The notes under the pieces were generated by a model. It did not search any database, was not told where the DNA came from, and saw nothing but the letters and a program-made list of their open reading frames with translations. The translations under genes were made by a program, and so were the position numbers. DNA of 64,000 nucleotides, from contig CAVXIT010000012.1 in NCBI GenBank assembly GCA_963761985.1, positions 138,870-202,869 of the forward strand, written 5' to 3'. Positions 8,383 through 17,002 of this stretch are shown here, piece by piece; the stretch's first letter is position 1; every line of letters begins with the position of its first letter. Source of the DNA: JACCTH01 sp963761985 (GTDB lineage Bacteria > Actinomycetota > Acidimicrobiia > Spongiisociales > ZC4RG35).

Positions 8383-9879
8383 CTAAAAACTTGCGGGCCG
8401 CTTCTCGAACCATGGGCGAGCGCGCTCGAGTTGTCCGGCGACCTGGAACAGGAGGCCGTCGGCTCCATAAGGCGCTGCGAATTGGACACCTACCGGAAGC
8501 CCGTCCGGGGCGGTATGAAGCGGCATCGACATCGCCGGCTGGCCGGTCATATTGAAAAGTGGGGTGTTGGGGATCGTCTCGGTCACGGTCTTGCTGAGCT
8601 GGCGGAACAGGGCGAGGAGACCGGGGCCCACCGGGGCCCGGCGCAGCGTTTCCAACAGGCGACGCTCGATCGCGGTGGGAGCGAGATCCCCGTGGCGCCA
8701 GGGGACGCGCGCCAGCGTCGATGTGACGAGCAGATCGAACTGCTGGTGGAAGCGCCCCATCACCCGGCCGGCCATACGAACCTGGGTGAGCGCGCTGGCC
8801 AGGTTCTCGGCGGTGAGGTGACGTCCAACCGCTCCCAAGATCCAGGTAGTGAGCTCGTAGTCATTTCGATCGGGCTTCGCCTTCCCGCTCATCAGGGCCG
8901 TTTCGGTGATCGCCTGTGCAGTGGAACCGGCCGCCAGAGTCAGGAACGCCTCGGTCCAAGCCTGTCGCTGAACCGGCACTTCCACATAGGAGACTCGATG
9001 GCCGAGCGACTCGAGCAGGCGCCCGGTTTCATGAACCGCGACCCGGCACTCTTCTTCCATGCTCTCCCCGAGCAGCGGATCAGGAGAAAGGGCGATCCAT
9101 AGTGGTGGTGGGTCCCGATCAACCATCGCCTGAAAGCTGCCCTCATGCTTCGGGGCTGTATAAGGATCGCCTGGCTCGAAACCGGAGATCGCGTCGAGGA
9201 TCGCCGCTGAGTCACGAACCGAACGGGTTAAGGCATGACCGCTGCTCATGCCAAACCAGCTCTCGCCCAGAAGCGGGCCGGTGGGAACGCGGCCCCGGCT
9301 CGGCTTCAATCCGAAGAGTCCATTGACCGAAGCGGGAATCCTGATCGAGCCTCCACCATCGGAGGCGTGCGCGGCCGGCACCATCCCGGAGGCGACCGCG
9401 GCTCCAGCGCCACCCGAGGACCCACCGGCCGTGCGTCCCAGGTTCCAGGGGTTGGCAGTAACCCCGTAGAGCTCGGGTTCTGTCACCGGCAAAAGACCGA
9501 ACTCGGGAGCGGACGTACGTCCCAGCACGACGAAACCAGCCGCCTCGAAGCGATCGACGATGGTTGCGTTCCAATCGGGAACGAATCCCGACATCGAACG
9601 TGACCCCATGGTGAGCGGAGCCTGGGCATATTCCGCGCCGAGGTCTTTGAGCAAGAACGGCACTCCACGGAAAGGTCCGTCGTTGAGCCCATGCTCGATC
9701 CGGGCCAGCGCACGATCGAAAAGCTTGATCACAACCGCGTTGAGCAGTGGGTTGTGGGTTTCGATCCGGGAGATCGCCTCATCGACCACCTCGCGAACGC
9801 TGACCTCGCCCTGCTTGATCAGTGCCGCGAGACCGGTGGCGTCGTAGTCGGTGTACTCAGCGAAACCCATCAAATCCAT
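8383..9879 (-). CDS. Amidase-signature family hydrolase
   Basis: 498 aa. An amidase-signature enzyme that hydrolyses amide bonds. The Ser-cisSer-Lys triad is visible: K78 in PFLLKDLG, S154 in AGGSSGGAGAAVASG and nucleophile S178 in DGGGSIRIP. It lacks GatA context (no gatB or gatC here), and its length and motifs resemble stand-alone amidases such as the 6-aminohexanoate cyclic dimer hydrolase type. The substrate cannot be named. It is divergent from argS, and its ATG lies inside one arm of an 11-bp inverted repeat shared with the argS side. Confidence 0.85.
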   Translation of the reverse strand: MDLMGFAEYTDYDATGLAALIKQGEVSVREVVDEAISRIETHNPLLNAVVIKLFDRALARIEHGLNDGPFRGVPFLLKDLGAEYAQAPLTMGSRSMSGFVPDWNATIVDRFEAAGFVVLGRTSAPEFGLLPVTEPELYGVTANPWNLGRTAGGSSGGAGAAVASGMVPAAHASDGGGSIRIPASVNGLFGLKPSRGRVPTGPLLGESWFGMSSGHALTRSVRDSAAILDAISGFEPGDPYTAPKHEGSFQAMVDRDPPPLWIALSPDPLLGESMEEECRVAVHETGRLLESLGHRVSYVEVPVQRQAWTEAFLTLAAGSTAQAITETALMSGKAKPDRNDYELTTWILGAVGRHLTAENLASALTQVRMAGRVMGRFHQQFDLLVTSTLARVPWRHGDLAPTAIERRLLETLRRAPVGPGLLALFRQLSKTVTETIPNTPLFNMTGQPAMSMPLHTAPDGLPVGVQFAAPYGADGLLFQVAGQLERARPWFEKRPASF

Positions 9880-9940
9880 TCTTGCGTATCCGCGCTACGT
9901 CAAATGATTCAATTTTGGGGGCGCCGATTTACGCAAGAAT
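9878..9940. promoter_or_regulatory. 11-bp inverted repeat between the amidase and argS
   Basis: ATTCTTGCGTA at 9878-9888 is repeated inverted at 9930-9940 (TACGCAAGAAT), 41 bp apart. The left arm overlaps the amidase start codon, so both genes are preceded by the same outward-reading TACGCAAGA. This symmetry suggests a shared operator or symmetric promoter, but no protein can be named. Confidence 0.4.
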
Positions 9941-9942
9941 GA

Positions 9943-12615
9943 TTGGTGGCAATGCAATCACTACTCAGCCAGTTGTCCGATCGAGTCGGCGCCGCGTTTG
10001 CCGCGGTGGGGCTAGATCCCGCCCTGGGCCAGGTCGTGGTTTCCTCGCGCCCGGAACTGGCCCAGTTTCAATGCAACGGCGCCCTGGCGGCGGCTCGACA
10101 GGCGGGGCGTCCTCCCCGAGAGCTCGCCGAGGCGGTCGCCGGCAAGCTCAGGGCCGATCCCGGCCCGTTTGCTCAGATTGAGGTGGCGGGGCCCGGTTTT
10201 CTCAACCTCAACGTCGACGACCAGTTCCTGGCCGAAGCGGTGGCGGAGAGGGCGAGCGACGACAGGCTCGGCGTGGAACCGGTGTCGGAGCCGCTAACGG
10301 TGCTGGTCGATTACGCCGGGCCCAACGTTGCCAAGGCTATGCATGTCGGCCACCTCCGGGCGACGATTATCGGCGACGCGCTCGCCCGCCTCTTCCGTTT
10401 CCTTGGCCACCGCGTCATTCGCGATCCGCACTTCGGGGACTGGGGATTGCAGATGGGTCAGGTGATTGCGGCCATCGAAGAGCAGCAACCAGATCTGCCT
10501 TATTTCGACCCCGACATCGACGGCCCCTACCCGGAGTCATCGCCGGTGACTCTCGATGATCTGCAGGAGATCTATCCAATCTCGTCGGCGAGGTCCGAAA
10601 CCGATCCGGAGTGGGGCGAAAGGGTGCGGCAGATCACCGTCGATCTTCAGCAGAGACGTCCCGGTTACTTCGCACTGTGGCGACACATGAAGCGAGTCTC
10701 CGAAGAATCCCAACGCAAAGACTTCGCGGACCTGGGGGTCGAATTCGACCTTTGGTATGGCGAGTCGGACGTCGCCGATCTCGTCGCTCCACTGATCGCA
10801 GACCTCAAGGAACGCGGCCTGGCTGAAGAGAGTCGCGGGGCCTTAGTTATCCGGGTGGACGAGCCCGACGACAAGCGAGATTTGCCGCCGCTGATTCTCG
10901 AGACGTCACGCGGCGCCGTTCTCTATGGAACCACCGACCTAGCCACCATCGTTCACCGCGTGCGGGACGTCGGCGTCGACCTGGCGCTCTACGTCGTCGA
11001 TGCGCGCCAGTCCGATCACTTCGAGCAGCTCTTTCGGGCAGCCCGAAAGACCGGCTACGCGCCCGCGCAGGTTGGTCTCGAGCACATTCGCTTCGGAACG
11101 ATGAACGGTCCCGACGGCAAGCCTTTCAGGACCCGTGCAGGTGGAGTCGTTTCCCTCGGCGATCTCATCGGATTGATCACGGATGCCGCACGCCGGCGCC
11201 TTGACGAGGCCAACCTGGCGAGTGCCTATCCCAGCAGCGAAAGGGAACTGATCGCCCGTTACGTCGGGGTGGCGGCCTTGAAATTTGGCGATCTGATCAA
11301 CAATCGTGCCTCCGACTACACCTTCGATCTCGAGCGCTTCTCCTCCTTCGATGGCAAAACCGGTCCCTATCTCCAATACAGCGCGGTTCGCGTCAAGTCG
11401 ATTCAACGTCGCGCCGAGAGCCTGGGGATGGAAGCGGGCGCGGTCTTGCCACCTCTGCAGGACGTCGAACGAAGCCTCATGCTCACACTGCTCCAGTTGC
11501 CGGAGGTGCTAGCACGCTCGGCCGACCTAAGGGCGCCCAATCACCTTGCCGAATTCGCATTCGAATTGGCGGCTGCCTGGAACCGCTTCTATGACTCCTG
11601 TCACATCATTGCGGAGCCCGACCCAGACCGGAGAGGATCCTGGCTCACTCTGGCTGACCTGACCCTTCGGACGCTCAGCACCCTCACCGACCTGCTCGGC
11701 ATACGAAGTTCCGGACCGGATGTGAACGTTCCCGATCTGAATATTCGTAGGGGCCGGCTCGTGGATCACGAAGCGATCAAGTCGTTCACCACCGAGACCT
11801 TCCCGTGGGGCGACTACGTGGCCTCGGTCTATCCCGAGTGGCTCGCTGAGCCAGATGGGGATGTCCTGGTGGCGGTCGACGACGAAGACCGCCCGGTGGC
11901 GATAGTCCGGGTTCGCCTCGTGTCTCCTCAAGAAGGTTGGATTTCAGGAGCGCGAGTCGCGCCGGACCATCAACGTCGGGGAGTTGGCTCGCGACTCAAC
12001 AACGCCGCCGTCGACTGGCTGACGGACAAAGGTGCGCTAGTGGTACGTCTGGCGATCGAAGAGGTGAACGAAGGGGCCCGCGCCCAGGTAGCGAAACTTG
12101 GCTACCGCTCGGTGGCCAGATTCATCCATGGTCAGCGAACGTTTCCGCATCTCGCCCCAAATCTTGAGTCTGGGGCCAACGGCGGACGTCGGCTCCCGGC
12201 GCCCGAGCGCTTCGACCTCGCCCCGGCGGCCGAAGCCGAGCCTGCCTATGTCGTCTTTTCGAGTGGGGAACTGGCACGTGCGGGCCACGGGCTCTTTGCC
12301 CCGCGTAGCTGGGACTTCCGCCGGTTGTATCACTCGGACCTGCAAAGCGCGGCGCGCCGGCGTCAGTTCTGGACCAGTCCATCGGGCTGGGCAACAACCG
12401 ACCAATCCGAGAGGGCCATGTGGGTGGGCCTGCTCGTCACGACACCCGACGACGCGCCCGCCACAGTGCGGGCCATGATCGATCTGGGCCAGGAGCAGCA
12501 GGTCGAATCGCTCGAGCTCGTGGTGCCCCGCATCGCCTGGCTGGAGGAGGCGCTCACAGCCGAGCACGTCGAGCTCGGCCACAGCGCCCTGATCTACGAG
12601 CGGCCCCTGCGCTAG
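9943..12615 (+). CDS. argS: Arginyl-tRNA synthetase fused to a C-terminal GNAT acetyltransferase region
   Basis: 890 aa in one uninterrupted frame. Residues 1 to about 590 are a complete class I arginyl-tRNA synthetase: N-terminal additional domain, HIGH-like motif (AMHVGHLRATIIGD, residues 133-146), the KMSKS-equivalent region DGKPFRTRAGG, and the anticodon-binding domain ending at TDLLGIR. A typical ArgS stops here. Residues from about 600 form a GNAT domain (NIRRGRLVD; acetyl-CoA motif VAPDHQRRGVGSRL near 670-683; LAIEEVNEGARAQVAKLGY), followed by about 150 more residues that may be a degenerate second GNAT fold. The start is TTG 9943, GTG 9946 or ATG 9952. The acetyl acceptor is unknown. 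Confidence 0.9.
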   Translation: MVAMQSLLSQLSDRVGAAFAAVGLDPALGQVVVSSRPELAQFQCNGALAAARQAGRPPRELAEAVAGKLRADPGPFAQIEVAGPGFLNLNVDDQFLAEAVAERASDDRLGVEPVSEPLTVLVDYAGPNVAKAMHVGHLRATIIGDALARLFRFLGHRVIRDPHFGDWGLQMGQVIAAIEEQQPDLPYFDPDIDGPYPESSPVTLDDLQEIYPISSARSETDPEWGERVRQITVDLQQRRPGYFALWRHMKRVSEESQRKDFADLGVEFDLWYGESDVADLVAPLIADLKERGLAEESRGALVIRVDEPDDKRDLPPLILETSRGAVLYGTTDLATIVHRVRDVGVDLALYVVDARQSDHFEQLFRAARKTGYAPAQVGLEHIRFGTMNGPDGKPFRTRAGGVVSLGDLIGLITDAARRRLDEANLASAYPSSERELIARYVGVAALKFGDLINNRASDYTFDLERFSSFDGKTGPYLQYSAVRVKSIQRRAESLGMEAGAVLPPLQDVERSLMLTLLQLPEVLARSADLRAPNHLAEFAFELAAAWNRFYDSCHIIAEPDPDRRGSWLTLADLTLRTLSTLTDLLGIRSSGPDVNVPDLNIRRGRLVDHEAIKSFTTETFPWGDYVASVYPEWLAEPDGDVLVAVDDEDRPVAIVRVRLVSPQEGWISGARVAPDHQRRGVGSRLNNAAVDWLTDKGALVVRLAIEEVNEGARAQVAKLGYRSVARFIHGQRTFPHLAPNLESGANGGRRLPAPERFDLAPAAEAEPAYVVFSSGELARAGHGLFAPRSWDFRRLYHSDLQSAARRRQFWTSPSGWATTDQSERAMWVGLLVTTPDDAPATVRAMIDLGQEQQVESLELVVPRIAWLEEALTAEHVELGHSALIYERPLR

Positions 12616-12631
12616 CCACAGAACAGCTGCG

Positions 12632-13240
12632 CTAGTTCATCAGCACCAGCGCCACGATCCAGACGGTGAACATGATCGGAAGCTCAACTTCCACTCCTGC
12701 ATCACCCAGCACTGAAGGATGTCGGACCAGCCACGCCAGCGGGACCCCGATCAGCGACACCGGCCAGAGCCCGGCAACCCCGGTCGCACGCATGAGCCCA
12801 ACCGCTTGGGCCATCGGGGCGGGAAAGTCTTCGACGAGTGGCAACAACACACCGGCCGCATAGATCAAGCCGATTCCGACGAGCACGGAGCTCACCGCGC
12901 GGGAGAGCGCCCGCTCCAGTTCGTCGTGGACAAAGGCCCGATTGTTGCGGCGCGCCGGTCCCTCGGAGGCGATGCCCATAAAGAAGGCTCCGGCTACTCC
13001 GAGAACAATGGCCGAGACGAGCCCGGTCCCGGTAGTGAGGCCAGTGTCGCGACCGACCAGACCCATGCCCGCCAAGATGAGGGCGATGCCGAGGCCGCCG
13101 AATGCAGCACCCAAGGCGTAGAGCCCGAGGTCCAGCATCGTGGCAAAGGAGTTGACGATCAGGCGGGCGTAATAGCGCCAGTCGTCTCCTCGCCAGTCCT
13201 TTACTCGTTTGGGCTCGACCGCGGCGCTGGGCTCAGTCAT
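12632..13240 (-). CDS. Integral membrane protein of unknown function
   Basis: 202 aa with four or five hydrophobic segments (for example ALGAAFGGLGIALILAGMGL, VSAIVLGVAGAFFMGIA, VLVGIGLIYAAGVLL, MFTVWIVALVLM). I chose the ATG at 13240 because it overlaps the glcF stop by 8 nt; the frame stays open further upstream but inside glcF. It is the last gene of the hyuA-hyuB-glcD-E-F operon and converges on argS. No family recognised. An accessory or transport role for the operon's substrate is possible but only suggested by position. Confidence 0.65.
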   Translation of the reverse strand: MTEPSAAVEPKRVKDWRGDDWRYYARLIVNSFATMLDLGLYALGAAFGGLGIALILAGMGLVGRDTGLTTGTGLVSAIVLGVAGAFFMGIASEGPARRNNRAFVHDELERALSRAVSSVLVGIGLIYAAGVLLPLVEDFPAPMAQAVGLMRATGVAGLWPVSLIGVPLAWLVRHPSVLGDAGVEVELPIMFTVWIVALVLMN

Positions 13241-14474
13241 CGACGAAGACATGATCGTCCTGTGAGCGTATCGCCTCAAGGTAAAGCTCCACGGGATGGA
13301 CCACCCGGTAGCCATTGTTCAAATGGGAGCGGAGTTGCATTTCACATCCTGGGTTCGCACTTGCCACTAGCGAGTTGGTCGCGACGCTCTCAACAAGTTG
13401 AGCTATTCGCTCGCCGAGCTGATGTGAAGCCACGGGATGAGTAAGGCTGTAAATTCCGGCCGCGCCACAACAGATGCCCTCTGGATCCGCGTCGATGATC
13501 TCGTAACCGGCCGCCGTGAGGATCTCTCGGGGAGCAGCAGTGATGCGTTGCGCATGGCGCAGGTGGCAGGGATCGTGGACGACGACCGCTTCTCCTCGCG
13601 ATCCGAGCGCCGGGAGCCGACCTTCATTGAGAAGCCGAGCGATTAGCTCGGTCACATCAAAGGCGCGCGATGCGAGCGAGTCGCCGTCCGGGGCAATCTT
13701 GCCGTACGACTTGAGGTGGGCACTGCAACCCGCTGCCGTCGCCACGATGAGGTCCGTGTCCGCGAATGCTGCAATGTTTCGGGCGGCCAACCGGCGTCCG
13801 TCCTTGATGTTTCCATCGTGCACCGCGAGAGCCCCACAGCAGGTTTGCGATGACGGGACTTCCACCTGGTATCCCCCCATTTCCAGCAAACCGATGGTCG
13901 CCTGGTTGACATTGCCGAACCACTTGTCCATGACGCATCCGACCAGGAGTCCAACCCGGGGACCGTCAACCGAAGCCAGCGCGCGCGAACTGCGGGCGAG
14001 TGGTCGCATCCCATTCATCGAGCGACGAGCACGGCCGGCGAGCAGTGTGTGGAGGCGCAGTGTCTGACCGAGGCGGAGGAAATCGGTGAGAACTCCGGCG
14101 ATTCCTCGATTCGGGATCACCCGTCCGAGGAGGAAATGGCGCAGGCGACGTGTCGTTGTTGGTCTCGCCGCAGCGACCTCGGCGCGGGCACCCTCCATGG
14201 CTCGTCCGAATGGAACCAGGCTCGGGCAGACCGCTTCGCATGCCCGGCAATTGAGACAAAAGGACATGGTTTCTTCGAATACGTCGTCGAGGGCGAGGAC
14301 GCCCTCAGCCACGCCACGCATCGCCGCCAACCTGCCTCGGGGCGAAGCAGTTTCGAGACCGGTCAGCCGAAAAGTCGGACAGTGCGGCAGGCAGAGCCCG
14401 CAAGCGACACACGCATCGAGCTCAGCAGTCGTCGGAGCGAAGTCGGTGCGCCACACCGGTGAAGTTGCTTTCAT
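13233..14474 (-). CDS. glcF: Glycolate oxidase iron-sulfur subunit (GlcF-like)
   Basis: 413 aa from ATG 14474; TTG 14486 and GTG 14477 are alternatives. It has two [4Fe-4S] ferredoxin motifs near the N-terminus (CVACGLCLPHCP and CLNCRACEAVCP) and two CCG cysteine-rich domains (SQTCCGALAVH and GICCGAAGIYS). This is the architecture of GlcF, which passes electrons from the flavin subunits to the quinone pool at the membrane. It directly follows glcE. Related (S)-2-hydroxyacid or lactate dehydrogenases share this design, so glycolate as substrate is likely but not proven. Confidence 0.85.
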   Translation of the reverse strand: MKATSPVWRTDFAPTTAELDACVACGLCLPHCPTFRLTGLETASPRGRLAAMRGVAEGVLALDDVFEETMSFCLNCRACEAVCPSLVPFGRAMEGARAEVAAARPTTTRRLRHFLLGRVIPNRGIAGVLTDFLRLGQTLRLHTLLAGRARRSMNGMRPLARSSRALASVDGPRVGLLVGCVMDKWFGNVNQATIGLLEMGGYQVEVPSSQTCCGALAVHDGNIKDGRRLAARNIAAFADTDLIVATAAGCSAHLKSYGKIAPDGDSLASRAFDVTELIARLLNEGRLPALGSRGEAVVVHDPCHLRHAQRITAAPREILTAAGYEIIDADPEGICCGAAGIYSLTHPVASHQLGERIAQLVESVATNSLVASANPGCEMQLRSHLNNGYRVVHPVELYLEAIRSQDDHVFVDD

Positions 14475-14486
14475 CACAGGTGCCAA

Positions 14487-15584
14487 TTAGATCCGCCCGG
14501 GGAGCCGGCCGGGGTTGATCACCCGGACCGGATCGAAGGCAGCGATCAGCTGGCGCTGCAGATCACGGGTGCTCGGTGGCGACCCCCAAGGGTCAAAGGT
14601 CGCGTCCGCGGCGCGAGTGACGACCAGAACACCACCGTCGGCTTCGGCCAACGAACGCAGCTCGGCCATTCCGTCCAGAGTTGAGGAGGCGATGGCGACC
14701 TCGCCTATGCCGACCTGGTGGATGTAATCGGCCCCGGCAGGCAGCTTCGCCAAGATTTCGGCTGCGCGTCGCGGAGTGACTCGAAGGGAGAATGCCCAGG
14801 GCGTCTCGGGAAGTACGGGCCAAACTAAATCGTCTATTGACTCGCCGCCCAGACGCGCAATCTGATCCCGCACCTCGGCCTCGGTCCCACCCAGGTAAAC
14901 CGTCTTCCGTGTGCCGTCCTCGAGGACGGCGAGGGGACGATAGGTGTCGACTGCCTGATCGAGACCGAGCGTGACAGTCGCGACCGCTCGCGGGGCCGGC
15001 CACAGTTTGAAGCAACACGACACGATCACCCCCAGCGAGCCGAACGACCCCACGACCAAACGCGGCAGGTCGTAACCAGTTACGTTCTTGACCACCCGCC
15101 CGCCGCCCCGCACGATGCGGCCGTCGCCGGTGACAATCGTGACCTCGAGCACTCGGTCGCGGGTCGGCCCGTAGCGGGCCCGGCGATAACCGGAGATTCC
15201 GGCCGCGAGTACTCCGCCCACCGTGGCAGTGCCGGCGTTTTCCAACAACCCCGCAGTCTGAAAACGCGTGGCCAGTTCGGACTCGAGGTCGGAAACGGTT
15301 GCTCCCGTTTCTACCACCACCGTGAGGTCATCTGCTTCCCACTCGATGAGTCGGTTGAGACGGTCGGTGAAGATCACGACTTCGGGTTCGACGTGATACC
15401 CCATGCCCTGGTGGGTGCCTCCTCCCCAAACCAGAACCGAGCGTTTTCGGGCTGTCGCCTCGGCGAGTGCAGCTGCGATTTCCTCGGCCGACGCCGGATG
15501 AAGCAGTTCAACTCCTTCTCCGAACGCGGGCCGATTGGCGATCTCGGCACGACCAAATCGATCCAAACTTGGCCGGATGCTCAA
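14487..15584 (-). CDS. glcE: Glycolate oxidase FAD-binding subunit (GlcE-like)
   Basis: 365 aa. An FAD-linked oxidase (PCMH fold) with the flavin-binding stretch VLVWGGGTHQGMGY near residue 50 and ENAGTATVGGVLAAGISG. The short C-terminal cap is typical of GlcE rather than GlcD. It begins at TTG 15584, overlapping the glcD stop by 4 nt (TTGA), and ends next to glcF. With GlcD and GlcF it forms a membrane-associated 2-hydroxyacid oxidase. Confidence 0.85.
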   Translation of the reverse strand: MSIRPSLDRFGRAEIANRPAFGEGVELLHPASAEEIAAALAEATARKRSVLVWGGGTHQGMGYHVEPEVVIFTDRLNRLIEWEADDLTVVVETGATVSDLESELATRFQTAGLLENAGTATVGGVLAAGISGYRRARYGPTRDRVLEVTIVTGDGRIVRGGGRVVKNVTGYDLPRLVVGSFGSLGVIVSCCFKLWPAPRAVATVTLGLDQAVDTYRPLAVLEDGTRKTVYLGGTEAEVRDQIARLGGESIDDLVWPVLPETPWAFSLRVTPRRAAEILAKLPAGADYIHQVGIGEVAIASSTLDGMAELRSLAEADGGVLVVTRAADATFDPWGSPPSTRDLQRQLIAAFDPVRVINPGRLPGRI

Positions 15585-16993
15585 ACCCAGGCTCCGGGGG
15601 GGATCGTCACCCCGAGGTCGAAACAGCGGGCGCCGGCCGGAAGGATCTTTCCCGGATTGAACCGAGAATCCGGATCGAACACCTCCTTGATGCGCGCCTG
15701 GGCGTCGAGATCGGCTTGGTTGAACATCAACGGCATGAGCTCGCGTTTCTCGCGTCCGATCCCGTGTTCTCCGCTGAGCGCCCCACCGACCGCGACGCAG
15801 GCGGCGACTAGTTCGTCGGCCGCAAGCTGCACCCTCTCGGTCATGCCGGGAATCGACGCGTCGAAAACCATCAGAGGATGGAGGTTGCCGTCACCGGCGT
15901 GAAACACGTTGAGCATCTGCAATTGATGGCGCACGCCGATTTCGTAGACCTTTTCCATGGTTTCGACCAATCGAGTCCGCGGGACGACGGTGTCGTGGAG
16001 GTAGTAGTTGGGGGCGGCCTGGGCCACCGCGCCAAAAGCGGACTTCCGGCCCTTCCAAAGAATCTCCCGCTCGGCGTCGTCGGCCGCGACTCGAACCTCT
16101 CGGGCATTGTGGGCATGCGCAACATCGGCCATGACCTCGGCTTCTGCTTCGACCGCGGCCGTCTCTCCGACGACCTCGGCCAGGAGTATCGCGGCGGCGT
16201 CGGTCGGAAGCCCGGCGTGAAGCCAGTTCTCGACGGCTTTGGTGATGGCTTGATCCATGATCTCGAGCGCCGCCGGAACCACTCCGGCCGCGATAATTCC
16301 TGACACAGTTGCCGCTGCCTCGGCGATGGAGCTGAAGGAACAGAGAAGGGTTCTGACGTCCGGAGGGTTGGGAAGCAGTCTCACCAGGATCCGGGTCACA
16401 ATGCCAAGGGTGCCCTCCGAACCGACGACTACGCCGCGCAGGTCGAGCCCGATGGGATCGGGAGCGGGCCCACCTACGGTCACGACTGAGCCGTTGGCGA
16501 GCACCACTTCCATGGCCAGGACGTGGCTAACGGTCGACCCTTCGGCGAGGCAATGAGGTCCGCCCGAGTTGTTGGCAACGTTGCCCCCGATGGTGCAGGC
16601 GGCTTGGGAAGAAGGATCAGGTGCGAAGTGCAGGCCGAAAGGCTTCGTGGCCTTGGAGAGGTCGAGGTTGATCACTCCCGGACCAACCCAGGCAGTCCGG
16701 TTTGCTGGATCGATCTCCTCGATCTGGTTCATCCTCGTCGTGACGAGCACGATCCCGCCTTCGGTTGCGACGGCACCGGCGGCCAGGCCGGTGCCCGCGC
16801 CGCGGGCCACGATGGGGGCGTTGTGCCGGTTGGCGATCTCCACGATCTTGACCACGTCGGCGGTCGACTCCGGCATCACGACCACCTGCGGCTGGCCCCG
16901 ATACACACCAGCGTCCCTTCCATAGACGTGGAGCGCGAGCGCGGTTTGCAACACCCGTTCCTGGCTCAGGGCGGCGACCAGGTCTTCGTACAT
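15581..16993 (-). CDS. glcD: Glycolate oxidase catalytic FAD subunit (GlcD-like)
   Basis: 470 aa, usual for GlcD. The flavin-binding motif is PIVARGAGTGLAAGAV, with DPSSQAACTIGGNVANNSGG downstream. The C-terminal FAD-oxidase domain has the conserved HAGDGNLHPL and GEHGIGREK segments (substrate and flavin contacts in this family). Start ATG 16993 lies 9 nt after the hyuB stop, so the Glc genes appear to be transcribed with hyuAB. Confidence 0.88.
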   Translation of the reverse strand: MYEDLVAALSQERVLQTALALHVYGRDAGVYRGQPQVVVMPESTADVVKIVEIANRHNAPIVARGAGTGLAAGAVATEGGIVLVTTRMNQIEEIDPANRTAWVGPGVINLDLSKATKPFGLHFAPDPSSQAACTIGGNVANNSGGPHCLAEGSTVSHVLAMEVVLANGSVVTVGGPAPDPIGLDLRGVVVGSEGTLGIVTRILVRLLPNPPDVRTLLCSFSSIAEAAATVSGIIAAGVVPAALEIMDQAITKAVENWLHAGLPTDAAAILLAEVVGETAAVEAEAEVMADVAHAHNAREVRVAADDAEREILWKGRKSAFGAVAQAAPNYYLHDTVVPRTRLVETMEKVYEIGVRHQLQMLNVFHAGDGNLHPLMVFDASIPGMTERVQLAADELVAACVAVGGALSGEHGIGREKRELMPLMFNQADLDAQARIKEVFDPDSRFNPGKILPAGARCFDLGVTIPPGAWV

Positions 16994-17002
16994 GCTGCGA
17001 CG

